The notes: generated by a model from the sequence alone, not told the origin. 7,578 nt of DNA from an uncultured Oscillospiraceae bacterium (GCA_900549675.1 URPG01000098.1:1-7578); one strand, 5' to 3'. Shown: positions 1-6,720, numbered from the stretch's first letter. Translations and numbers: made by a program.

Positions 1-21
1 CGAAAATGAGGTGTAGGATCA

Positions 22-723
22 ATGAACAAGAAGATTTTAATTGTGGATGACGAAAAAGAAATCGTTGATCTGCTTGAAGTGTATTTGAGTAACGATGGTT
101 ATTCAGTATATAAATGTTATAATGGGTTAGAGGCGATGAAATGTATCAAACAGTCGCAGATTGATTTAGCGATACTTGATATTATGCTGCCGGATATTGA
201 TGGTTTTCGACTTTGCCAAAAAATTCGGGAAAAGTTTTACTTCCCTATTATTATGCTTACCGCCAAAATTGAGGATAGCGACAAGATTATGGGGCTTACG
301 ATTGGTGCGGATGATTATATAACGAAACCGTTTAATCCTTTAGAGGTTGTGGCAAGAGTAAAGACGCAATTAAGGCGTTATCAGAGCTATAACAGTCCTA
401 ATTTGAGCCAATCCGAAGAAAAAGACGAGTATGACATCAGAGGTCTACTGATAAACAGAGTCAGCCACAAGTGCTACTTGTATGGCAAAGAAATAGCCTT
501 GACTCCGTTGGAGTTTTCTATTCTGTGGTATCTGTGCGAACATCAGGGTAAAGTTGTCGCCTCGGAGGAATTATTTGAAGCCGTGTGGAAAGAAAAGTAT
601 CTTCGCAACAGTAACAATACGGTAATGGCGCACATTGGGCGGCTTCGGGAAAAATTGAATGAACCTTCAAAAAATCCGAAGTTCATTAAAACTGTTTGGG
701 GGGTAGGGTATGAAATTGAATAA
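22..723 (+). CDS. VanR-like response regulator (OmpR/PhoB family)
   Basis: This is a cytoplasmic two-component regulator that receives phosphate from the adjacent kinase and binds DNA. Residues 1-120 form a receiver domain with the acidic pair D9/D10, phospho-acceptor D53 in ILDIMLP, switch T80 and invariant K102 in the TKPF motif. Residues 140-233 form a winged-helix DNA-binding domain that ends in the typical GVGYEIE. The 233-residue length is normal for the family. Several stretches (LAILDIMLP, IGADDYITKPF) read as VanR of the glycopeptide-resistance clusters. The ATG at 22 follows GAGGTG at 9-14 with good spacing. It overlaps the kinase gene by 14 bases, so the two are co-transcribed. Its promoter lies outside the window. 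The family call is secure. The VanR subgroup is judged from recalled similarity, and its likely targets are the VanR-box-like sites at 1801-1841. Confidence 0.93.
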   Translation: MNKKILIVDDEKEIVDLLEVYLSNDGYSVYKCYNGLEAMKCIKQSQIDLAILDIMLPDIDGFRLCQKIREKFYFPIIMLTAKIEDSDKIMGLTIGADDYITKPFNPLEVVARVKTQLRRYQSYNSPNLSQSEEKDEYDIRGLLINRVSHKCYLYGKEIALTPLEFSILWYLCEHQGKVVASEELFEAVWKEKYLRNSNNTVMAHIGRLREKLNEPSKNPKFIKTVWGVGYEIE

Positions 724-1795
724 AAAAGAAAAAAACTATCTGCTCTCTACCTTGTTCAAAGGGTATGTAATTCAATGTGCGATTTGCTCTGTGCTTATTT
801 TTGGCGGTACTTTTCTTTTAGGAATTATGGCAGAGGAAATTCTCCGCAAGTATGTTTTGTATTATTACTTGTATTACAGAACAGTATATCTTTATATAGT
901 GGCTGTAATCGTGTGGGGTGGCTGTATTATATACATGACATACCTACTTTTGAAAAAAGTAGTCGCCTATGTGTACGAGGTACAGGCTGCGACAGGAAAA
1001 ATGTTCGATCAGAATGTCAGTTACATTGAAATGTCCCCGGAGTTGAGTGAAATCGCCGCTAACATCAATCAGTTAAAACAAGAGGCTGAAAGTAATGCAA
1101 GGCTTGCAAAAGAAAATGAGCAGCGAAAAAATGACCTGATTATGTATCTTGCACACGATTTGAAAACACCGCTTTCTTCTGTAATCGGGTATCTTACTTT
1201 ACTGCGTGATGAGTCGCAAATCTCAAAGGAACTTCGAGAAAAGTACCTTTCAATCACTCTTGGTAAGGCAGAACGGTTAGAGGATCTGATTAACGAGTTT
1301 TTCGAGATAACACGATTCAATATATACGATATTACATTACAATACACGAAAATCAATTTAACTCGCCTGCTGGAGCAACTTGTATATGAATTTAAGCCTA
1401 TGCTCAAATCAAAGAATTTGCAATGTAATCTTTGTGTTGATGATGATATAATGCTTCGATGTGACGCAGACAAAATTCAGCGTGTTTTTGATAACCTTTT
1501 GAGAAATGCGGTTATCTACAGTTTTGAAAATACGGATATCACGATCAGCGCACAATGTCAGGAAGATACGGTCAGCATTATTTTTTGTAACCACGGCGAT
1601 ACTCTGCCGGAAGAAAAGTTAAACAGGATTTTCGAGCAGTTTTATCGGCTTGACGCAGCGAGAAGTACAAGCAGTGGAGGAGCTGGATTAGGTTTGGCGA
1701 TTGCAAAGCAGATTGTTGAACTACACAATGGTACAATCGTTGCAGAGAGCCAAGAGGATCAAAACAAGTTTTCAATTACTTTGCCGTTGGCGTAG
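710..1795 (+). CDS. VanS-like sensor histidine kinase
   Basis: This is a membrane sensor kinase of 361 residues and the partner of the regulator just upstream. It has two membrane segments (about 20-40 and 60-82) joined by a loop of only about 20 residues that is rich in tyrosine. A HAMP-like linker with a charged helix follows (about 84-140). The HisKA domain has H149 in the motif LAHDLKTPLSS, and the HATPase_c domain has an N box at DNLLRN (261-266), an NHGDTLPEEKL segment (294-304) and a G2 box GGAGLGLAIAK (323-333). The FEQFYRLD stretch (308-315) is typical of VanS. The ATG at 710 is preceded by a G-rich ribosome binding site (697-708) inside the end of the regulator gene. The very short outer loop suggests sensing at or inside the membrane, or through a partner protein, rather than by a large ligand-binding domain (inference). 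Confidence 0.92.
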   Translation: MKLNKKEKNYLLSTLFKGYVIQCAICSVLIFGGTFLLGIMAEEILRKYVLYYYLYYRTVYLYIVAVIVWGGCIIYMTYLLLKKVVAYVYEVQAATGKMFDQNVSYIEMSPELSEIAANINQLKQEAESNARLAKENEQRKNDLIMYLAHDLKTPLSSVIGYLTLLRDESQISKELREKYLSITLGKAERLEDLINEFFEITRFNIYDITLQYTKINLTRLLEQLVYEFKPMLKSKNLQCNLCVDDDIMLRCDADKIQRVFDNLLRNAVIYSFENTDITISAQCQEDTVSIIFCNHGDTLPEEKLNRIFEQFYRLDAARSTSSGGAGLGLAIAKQIVELHNGTIVAESQEDQNKFSITLPLA

Positions 1796-1800
1796 GAAAA

Positions 1801-1812
1801 TTGTAAGAATTT
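1801..1812 (+). promoter_or_regulatory. VanR-box-like site 1
   Basis: The 12-mer TTGTAAGAATTT matches 10 of 12 positions of the VanR operator consensus that I recall from the vanA cluster (TCGTANGAAAWT). It begins 5 bases after the kinase stop codon and lies about 78 bases upstream of the predicted start of the transporter operon transcript. Together with the second site it forms an inverted pair. The match is by eye, and the consensus is from memory. Confidence 0.5.
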
Positions 1813-1829
1813 GCATAGAAAAAAAGAGG

Positions 1830-1841
1830 AATATCTTACGA
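1830..1841 (-). promoter_or_regulatory. VanR-box-like site 2 (inverted)
   Basis: Read on the minus strand the 12-mer is TCGTAAGATATT, which matches 11 of 12 positions of the recalled VanR consensus TCGTANGAAAWT. Its centre lies about 50 bases upstream of the predicted transcription start near 1885, a usual place for an OmpR-family activator to contact RNA polymerase at a promoter with a poor -35 box. It is inverted relative to site 1, with centres 29 bases apart. Confidence 0.55.
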
Positions 1842-1848
1842 GCAATCA

Positions 1849-1909
1849 AGAAAATACGGGCTTCTGTTTTGGTACAATAAAAGTATCAAGATAGAGGCTC
1901 GTATTTTTT
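1849..1909 (+). terminator. Long intrinsic-terminator-like hairpin after vanS-like gene
   Basis: Arms 1851-1875 and 1883-1907 pair over all 25 positions, 20 Watson-Crick and 5 G-T, around a 7-base loop AATAAAA. Two more outer pairs extend the stem to 1849-1909. The right arm ends in a run of six T. This fits a Rho-independent terminator for the two-component genes. The stem is unusually long and partly AT-rich at its base, so it could also be an attenuator for read-through into the transporter genes, whose first ribosome binding site starts 13 bases later. Confidence 0.7.
1870..1878 (+). promoter_or_regulatory. Extended -10 promoter element of the transporter operon
   Basis: TGGTACAAT reads as an extended -10 (TGN followed by TACAAT, 5 of 6 to TATAAT). 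It lies in the left arm and loop of the hairpin. No recognisable TTGACA box is found 16-18 bases upstream (GAAAAT at 1850-1855), as expected for an activator-dependent promoter. The predicted start near A1885 would give a leader of about 48 bases that lacks the left arm of the terminator stem. The two VanR-like sites sit directly upstream. Confidence 0.5.
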
Positions 1910-1932
1910 GTGATACAGCATAAGGAGGAATG

Positions 1933-2787
1933 ATGAAGTTGCTAAGAAAACAAATGCTGCTATGTTCTATTTTGTTTCTTGTATTTACGCTATCTGCCTG
2001 CTCTGCAATTGGGCAGACAGACGAAAACAATCTTACAGATAGCGCAACATCCGCAGAAAAAACGGTATCAGTTGTACGAGGGACAATTACTCCAACCGTT
2101 TCAACGCAAACGACTATTGTTCCGGCAGTACCGTTTATTATTTTCTCACCCGAAAATGGCATATTTAATACAGCGGTAGAATTAGAAGAAAAAATCACTG
2201 CCGGGCAAATTATTGGAACTGTGAACGGCAAAGAATTGAAATCTCCGGTGGATGGTACAATTACCTCTATTGCCCCATCCAATGAAAGCGTACCGAGTAA
2301 TTATCCCGTAGCGATAGTGCATTATACAGGATTTGCCCTCAATGTAGAGGCAGATAATTTTTTGAGTACCTTACCGGAGTATGCAGAGTTGAAAGCAAAA
2401 TTTCAAGTATATGATGGTGTAGGACCAACCGATATGATTGCCGTGGTGTCGCCTGCCGCAGATGAAAATGCGTTTACGGGAATCGTGCCGCAAGAGGGCA
2501 TTCTGCAATGCTTGATCAGTCAAACAGTCGATGTGAAATCGGGGCAAAGTGCAACGGTAGTCATAACGGCGACAACGAGAAATGATGTCCTTATATTGCC
2601 GCTGTCGGTAATAGCGGGTAGACAAGGGACGGGATTGGTTACTGTAATTACTCCGAATGGAGAAAGAGTGGAAACAAAAGTGACATTGGGTGTGACAGAC
2701 GGAGCCAATATAGAAATACTGTCCGGCTTAGAGGAGGGCGATGTAGTTTCTGCTACTCCGCCAAACCTTGATCCGAGGGGGATTTGA
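1933..2787 (+). CDS. Lipoprotein efflux adaptor (MacA/HlyD-like)
   Basis: This is the extracytoplasmic adaptor subunit of a MacAB-like ABC transporter. The product is 284 residues with a signal peptide ending in the lipobox LSAC, so C23 should be lipidated and anchor the protein on the outer face of the membrane. A lipoyl-like or barrel-sandwich part appears around residues 50-120, with the two halves near FSPENGIFNTAV and LKSPVDGTITSIAP. Beta-barrel and membrane-proximal segments follow, ending in the common adaptor motif LSGLEEGDVV near residue 265. The long alpha-helical hairpin of Gram-negative MacA is absent, which fits a cell without an outer membrane. Two ATG codons are adjacent (1930 and 1933). 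AAGGAGGA at 1922-1929 touches the first, so the second is preferred. The stop is 4 bases before the ATPase start codon. Confidence 0.82.
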   Translation: MKLLRKQMLLCSILFLVFTLSACSAIGQTDENNLTDSATSAEKTVSVVRGTITPTVSTQTTIVPAVPFIIFSPENGIFNTAVELEEKITAGQIIGTVNGKELKSPVDGTITSIAPSNESVPSNYPVAIVHYTGFALNVEADNFLSTLPEYAELKAKFQVYDGVGPTDMIAVVSPAADENAFTGIVPQEGILQCLISQTVDVKSGQSATVVITATTRNDVLILPLSVIAGRQGTGLVTVITPNGERVETKVTLGVTDGANIEILSGLEEGDVVSATPPNLDPRGI

Positions 2788-2791
2788 TAAA

Positions 2792-3505
2792 ATGAAAGGA
2801 ATTTCCGAAAAGACTTTAATCAAAATAAAGGATTTGAAAGCAAGCGTCAAATTGAATAATGGCGATATGCTGACAACAGTAACCAACGCTAATATGGAAT
2901 TGCAACGAGGGCGCAGTTATGCCATTGTCGGAAAGTCCGGCTCAGGCAAAACAAGCCTTATATCCATTATTGGCTTGTTAAATCGGGAATATGAGGGCGA
3001 GTACCTTTATGATGGTATATCTATTTCTGCTTTGAAAGACCGTGATCTGTCTATACTGCGAGCCAATAATATCGGATTTGTATTTCAGAACTACTCTCTG
3101 ATTAAGCACTTGCGGGTATGGGAAAATATCGAATTACCCCTACTCTATGCCAAAAAGTCGTTTACCGCCAAACAGCGTCACGAGATAATTACAGGCTTGC
3201 TAAAAAGTGTCGGCTTAGAAAGCAAGGAAAATGATTACCCAATCAATTTGTCCGGCGGTGAACAACAAAGAGTTGCAATCGCAAGGGCGCTTGCAGTATC
3301 TCCGGAAGCCATTTTATGTGATGAGCCTACGGGAGCGTTGGATAAAAAGACGGGAACGCAGATTATGGAACTGTTGCACAGCGTCGTAAAAGAAAATGGA
3401 ATTATGCTGCTGTTGGTTACGCACGATCCTGATATTGCAGATACCTGTGATACGATTTTTGAAATGGATGGAGGGAGGATAACTTGTGCTAAAAATGATA
3501 CTTAA
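2792..3505 (+). CDS. ABC transporter ATP-binding protein (MacB/LolD type)
   Basis: This is the cytoplasmic ATPase of the transporter, 237 residues. Numbered from the ATG at 2792, it shows Walker A GKSGSGKTS (47-55), the Q-loop FVFQNYSLI (96-104), the signature LSGGEQQR (153-160), Walker B AILCDEP (173-179), the D-loop TGALD and the switch histidine in VTHDPD (210-215). The PTGALDKKTG pattern is characteristic of the MacB/LolD/FtsE group that pairs with FtsX-like permeases. A TTG at 2768 in the same frame would overlap the adaptor gene, but GAGGGGG at 2775-2781 lies 10 bases before the ATG at 2792, so that ATG is chosen. The 3' end overlaps the permease gene by 20 bases, which implies translational coupling. 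Confidence 0.95.
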   Translation: MKGISEKTLIKIKDLKASVKLNNGDMLTTVTNANMELQRGRSYAIVGKSGSGKTSLISIIGLLNREYEGEYLYDGISISALKDRDLSILRANNIGFVFQNYSLIKHLRVWENIELPLLYAKKSFTAKQRHEIITGLLKSVGLESKENDYPINLSGGEQQRVAIARALAVSPEAILCDEPTGALDKKTGTQIMELLHSVVKENGIMLLLVTHDPDIADTCDTIFEMDGGRITCAKNDT

Positions 3506-4679
3506 AGACCTTCGTCTGTCTCCACTTAGAAGTATTCTGACAAGTGTTTCAATGCTTGTAGGCATTATCGCAATGCTTGGATCGGTATTAGTTGGTACGC
3601 TTGGACGGGAGTATTTGATTTCCGTAAACGCACAGGTATATGGCTGGTCACCTACTTACTCATTCGTGATAACGGAATCCGATTTTCACGATAGAAATAA
3701 AATGGAACAATTATTCCAGAGATTTGAAGCCATTGATGATGTAGCCGCTGTTACTTTTTCTATGGGAGAAGATATTCGATTTGCACCAATGAAAGATTTA
3801 ACGCCAATACCGCCGAATGATGTTTACCAAAACCTGATGGCTTTTGATTTAGTTTGCACCACGGAGGCATATAGTCAAGTCTATAATCTTCCAATGACAT
3901 CCGGTAGATGGTTAGAGCCTTCGAGTGAGGGCGGATCGCTTGAAGTGGTCATAAACAAAGAAGCTAAAAACTATTTTAATGATTCGCCCTATGCTGCAGG
4001 AAATGTAAAAAGCACACTTTCGTTAACCCCATTCAATATTGTCGGAGTAGTAAACGATGGCAGGGATTTTCCGACTATCTATGCGGATTCTGCGGCGATC
4101 CTCAATTTCGCACCAGCAATGTGGCAAGTACAAAATGCAAATGTGTATTGGCATCCCACAACAGGACTGACAATCGAACAGATACATTCTGCCCTTGGCG
4201 ACATTTTGACTGATACCATTGGCGGTTACTGGGAAAGTGCTGGGCGGAGTGATATTGGAGATACCTATGATTCGGTATTGTCCATACTGCAATTAGGGCT
4301 TTTGGTTACTTCGCTTTTGTTGCTGTTTGTTTCCGTATTAGGGCAGATCAATATCGGACTATCTTCATTGGAACAGCGCACACATGAGTTGCTGATCCGC
4401 AGAGCGATAGGTGCTTCACGAACAAATATTGTGGCATTGGTTTTAGGCTCACAGTTGATTTTATCAATATTCGTTTGCTTTGCAGCTATTTTGATTTCGC
4501 TGATTTTGGTGCATTGTATTGGAGCGTTGCTCCCTGTGGATTCCCCGGTGGGAACACCGAGTTATCCAATCAGCGTTGCTGTTGTTGCAGTTGCTGTGTC
4601 TGTGCTTACAGCATTATTGGGCGGATTATTACCAGCATTGAAAGCAGCAAAATTAGAGCCTGCATTGGCTCTTAGATAA
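3486..4679 (+). CDS. FtsX/MacB-type ABC transporter permease
   Basis: This is the membrane subunit of the transporter, 397 residues. One membrane segment lies near the N-terminus (about 17-40). It is followed by an extracytoplasmic MacB periplasmic-core-like domain (about 41-260) and three C-terminal membrane segments (about 265-290, 314-345 and 361-385). The cytoplasmic loop LEQRTHELLIRRAIGASRTNIV (295-316) is the FtsX/MacB coupling motif, and the C-terminus LEPALALR is the usual ending. MacB of Gram-negatives fuses the ATPase to this part, whereas here the two are separate genes. The start is GTG at 3486 with GAGGGAGG at 3471-3478, 7 bases upstream. The in-frame ATG at 3495 is spaced less well. 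Families of this type act as mechanotransmission exporters of peptides, antibiotics or lipoproteins. The substrate here is unknown. Confidence 0.93.
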   Translation: MLKMILKDLRLSPLRSILTSVSMLVGIIAMLGSVLVGTLGREYLISVNAQVYGWSPTYSFVITESDFHDRNKMEQLFQRFEAIDDVAAVTFSMGEDIRFAPMKDLTPIPPNDVYQNLMAFDLVCTTEAYSQVYNLPMTSGRWLEPSSEGGSLEVVINKEAKNYFNDSPYAAGNVKSTLSLTPFNIVGVVNDGRDFPTIYADSAAILNFAPAMWQVQNANVYWHPTTGLTIEQIHSALGDILTDTIGGYWESAGRSDIGDTYDSVLSILQLGLLVTSLLLLFVSVLGQINIGLSSLEQRTHELLIRRAIGASRTNIVALVLGSQLILSIFVCFAAILISLILVHCIGALLPVDSPVGTPSYPISVAVVAVAVSVLTALLGGLLPALKAAKLEPALALR

Positions 4680-4706
4680 TAAAACTCAATTCAAGGAGGA
4701 AACAAA

Positions 4707-5210
4707 ATGAAACGAACAATCTCAAAATCCGAAAGACCGTACAGACTGTTATTGTGTGTTATGATTTCTTTGCTGGTGATTATGCTGGCAGGCTGCTCCA
4801 CTTCTTCGGACTCCGACACAAACACAAGAGGTTTCACGGACTTTGCTACCATTGAAGAAGAATACCTAACGACCATTGAGAGTTTGAATTGGCCGGAGGG
4901 CTTTACGCCGCCTGATGCTTTGGAAGGCGAAGATACGGGAGCGTCTTTTCAGATAGGATATGGCGATACAAGAGCATCTAACCTTTGGGAATATTCTTGG
5001 ATGCAGGAATGGCTTGATACTTACAATACGGATTCGGAAAGGGCGGCAAAAGCCTTAGCTGAACTCGAAAAAGCCTTTGATATGCCTTATATGGGAACAG
5101 ATCGCTGTGATGACGCCACACGCAAATATCTTCGTGATAATATTGATAAAGCTAAGTTGGGAGATCCGTCTGGATTTACAGAGTGTATTCAGGCAAATTA
5201 TGCCGATTAA
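4707..5210 (+). CDS. Small lipoprotein of unknown function
   Basis: The product is 167 residues. It has a basic N-terminus, a hydrophobic stretch (13-27) and the lipobox LAGC with C30 as the predicted lipidated cysteine, so it should sit on the outer membrane face. A Ser/Thr/Asp-rich linker (31-42) follows. The rest is an acidic, aromatic-rich domain with several tryptophans (in ESLNWPEGFTPP, SNLWEYSWMQEWLD) and an Ala/Glu-rich helix (SERAAKALAELEKAF). Two cysteines in the mature domain (in DRCDDATR and FTECIQAN) could form a disulfide. I do not recognise the family. The ATG follows AAGGAGGA (4693-4700) with 6-base spacing, and the gene sits 27 bases after the permease. Its position suggests an accessory or sensing partner of the transporter or of the carboxypeptidase (inference). 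Confidence 0.85.
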   Translation: MKRTISKSERPYRLLLCVMISLLVIMLAGCSTSSDSDTNTRGFTDFATIEEEYLTTIESLNWPEGFTPPDALEGEDTGASFQIGYGDTRASNLWEYSWMQEWLDTYNTDSERAAKALAELEKAFDMPYMGTDRCDDATRKYLRDNIDKAKLGDPSGFTECIQANYAD

Positions 5211-5253
5211 AAATGGCACATAGGAGTTTTGGTGTTGGGAGGTGAGCACATAT

Positions 5254-6210
5254 ATGCAGAGAAAACGCCGTAAGAAAAAACGATTTGGAGTATTTTTGTT
5301 TTTGCTTGTAGTTTGTATCGGCATAGGTATAATGTTTGTGCCGTGGGCAATGCAGCCGGAAAATTTCAGAGAGGTAAAGAATAAAATAAATGGTTTTCTC
5401 TACAAAGAAGATTTTCCTGACTCTTATAATGCAAAATCGCTGATTTTGGTGGATTGTTCTGATGATGAAATATTTGTTTCAAAAAACGAGAACGAGCCAC
5501 AAATTCCTGCAAGTTTAGCCAAGCTGTTTGTTATTGAGTATGCGTCAACTTTAGCAGACCTTGATAGTATCGTTGTTGCAGACTATGGTGCTATTTCACT
5601 CACGAAACCTGGCTCGTCTGTTGCTCAAATCAAGGAAAAAGAATACTTTTTACACAATCTATTTGCGGCAATGTTAGTACCGTCAGGGAATGACGCAGCT
5701 TATGTGGTTGCTGATTATTGTGGAGGATTACTTTCGCCGCAAGCAGAAAGCTGTCAAGAGCGTGTGAGGATTTTCATGGAGAACTTAAACCTGCATTTGC
5801 AACAGCAGGGGTACTTAGACACAGTTTTATATGATCCGAGTGGTTTTGATATGGAGGCACTTACCACCACTTTAGATTTGAAAGAAGTAGTATATCGGTT
5901 GTTGGAATACTCGTGGTTTAGAGAAATTGTATCTCAAAACACTTATACGGCAACACTGCCTGATGGCAGTACACAAATATGGCAGAATACAAACGCCTTC
6001 CTTGATCCGACATCCGAATATTACAACGAAAATGTATGCGGAATTAAGACTGGCTCTCTGTCTGACGACTATAACTTGATTGTGCTTTATCAGCAGCACG
6101 GAAAAGAGTTTTTGATATGCAGTTTAGGCTCTCAGTCCGATTCCTCTCGTTATGACGATGTGAATTTTATTCTGAAAACGATTGATGAATCGTATTATCT
6201 CACGCAATAA
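5254..6210 (+). CDS. Membrane-anchored serine D,D-carboxypeptidase (peptidase S11)
   Basis: This penicillin-binding-protein-type enzyme is predicted to remove the terminal D-alanine from peptidoglycan stem peptides outside the cell. Numbered from the ATG at 5254 (318 residues), a very basic N-terminus (MQRKRRKKKR) precedes one membrane segment (about 12-32). The catalytic motifs are SLAK with nucleophile S87 and K90, SGN at 144-146 and KTG at 265-267, all in the order and spacing of family S11. The C-terminal beta domain of PBP5-like enzymes is absent, because the protein ends about 50 residues after KTG. It is not the zinc enzyme VanY or VanX. A GTG at 5242 is in frame, but it overlaps the ribosome binding site GGGAGGTG (5238-5244), so the ATG 9 bases after that site is preferred. 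The gene lies 43 bases downstream of the lipoprotein gene. Confidence 0.9.
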   Translation: MQRKRRKKKRFGVFLFLLVVCIGIGIMFVPWAMQPENFREVKNKINGFLYKEDFPDSYNAKSLILVDCSDDEIFVSKNENEPQIPASLAKLFVIEYASTLADLDSIVVADYGAISLTKPGSSVAQIKEKEYFLHNLFAAMLVPSGNDAAYVVADYCGGLLSPQAESCQERVRIFMENLNLHLQQQGYLDTVLYDPSGFDMEALTTTLDLKEVVYRLLEYSWFREIVSQNTYTATLPDGSTQIWQNTNAFLDPTSEYYNENVCGIKTGSLSDDYNLIVLYQQHGKEFLICSLGSQSDSSRYDDVNFILKTIDESYYLTQ

Positions 6211-6242
6211 ATCTTATGTTGTCCAAGACAAAAAAACTAACC

Positions 6243-6260
6243 AAGGGGGGTGATAATATC
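6243..6260 (+). promoter_or_regulatory. Shine-Dalgarno followed by ATC instead of ATG
   Basis: AAGGGGGGTGATAATATC differs from the common Gram-positive layout AAGGAGGTGATAATATG mainly at the last base of the start codon. The layout argues that translation starts, or once started, at 6258. Confidence 0.5.
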
Positions 6261-6674
6261 GGACGAATCGTAATAATGGAGTTCAAAGCACAAGACTCAA
6301 CAGCCTTTGACGATATGCTGGCTTTTGTAAAACAGCACCCTGATTTTGAAAAATTAGAGATTTCATATGAGCCGACATTATCCCTTTCCGGCTTAGAAAT
6401 CAATTTGAGCCGGCGCAGAGTTATCAATAACGGTCAGGAAATTGAACTGACCGTCAAAGAGTACGATATACTCTGCTTGCTCGCAGCCAATAAAGGTCGT
6501 GTTCTTACATACGAGCAGATTTATGATAAGGTGTGGGGCGAAATATCAGCAGGCAATGAAAAGGATACCGTAGGCTTTCACATTCGGAATCTTCGTAAAA
6601 AACTTTGTGATACAAGCTCTCACTTTTCCATAGATAGTGTTCGTGAGATCGGCTACCGCTTTAACAGTCAGTAA
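6258..6674 (+). CDS. Orphan winged-helix regulator without receiver domain
   Basis: This is a probable DNA-binding protein of the OmpR/PhoB effector-domain type, 138 residues from 6258. Residues 45-136 form the winged helix (ELTVKEYDILCLLAANKGRVL, VWGE, DTVGFHIRNLRKKL and the closing VREIGYRF). The roughly 44 residues before it (starting GRIVIMEFKAQD) are too short for a receiver domain and have no phospho-acceptor motif. The start is unusual. A near-perfect Shine-Dalgarno sequence (AAGGGGGGTGAT, 6243-6254) is followed 3 bases later by ATC where an ATG is expected. The nearest ATG codons are 6276, 21 bases past that site, and 6216, upstream of it with no ribosome binding site. I place the start at the ATC; the alternatives are 6276 and 6216. 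It is the last gene of the operon and may modulate the regulator at 22-723 or bind its sites (inference). Confidence 0.78.
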   Translation: MGRIVIMEFKAQDSTAFDDMLAFVKQHPDFEKLEISYEPTLSLSGLEINLSRRRVINNGQEIELTVKEYDILCLLAANKGRVLTYEQIYDKVWGEISAGNEKDTVGFHIRNLRKKLCDTSSHFSIDSVREIGYRFNSQ

Positions 6675-6678
6675 GCAG

Positions 6679-6720
6679 TCCCTCGTAGTTCATAATGAAT
6701 TGCGAGGGATTATTCATTTT
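6679..6720 (+). terminator. Intrinsic terminator of the operon
   Basis: The 29-base hairpin 6680-6708 pairs over 13 positions (CCCTCG with CGAGGG at the base, two G-T pairs inside) around a 3-base loop. One further T-A pair is outside, at 6679 and 6709. It is followed by the T-rich ATTATTCATTTT. It begins 5 bases after the stop codon of the winged-helix gene and marks the end of the transcription unit. The flanking sequence is T-rich only downstream, so it acts mainly on the plus strand. Confidence 0.82.

Noticed and set aside
1069..1473. Minus-strand 134-residue open frame inside the kinase gene.
   Set aside because: It is a shadow of the kinase coding sequence, with serine/arginine-rich low-complexity composition and no recognisable domain.
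22..1795. Glycopeptide resistance cluster (vanA/B/G type).
   Set aside because: The regulator and kinase resemble VanR/VanS, but no ligase, VanH, VanX, VanXY, VanT or VanW gene is in the window.
1836..2282. Minus-strand 148-residue open frame across the operon promoter and adaptor gene.
   Set aside because: It is antisense to a clear lipoprotein adaptor and its regulatory region, with no ribosome binding site or domain.
2768..2791. TTG start for the ATPase giving 8 more residues.
   Set aside because: The ribosome binding site GAGGGGG lies inside this stretch and is correctly spaced for the ATG at 2792.
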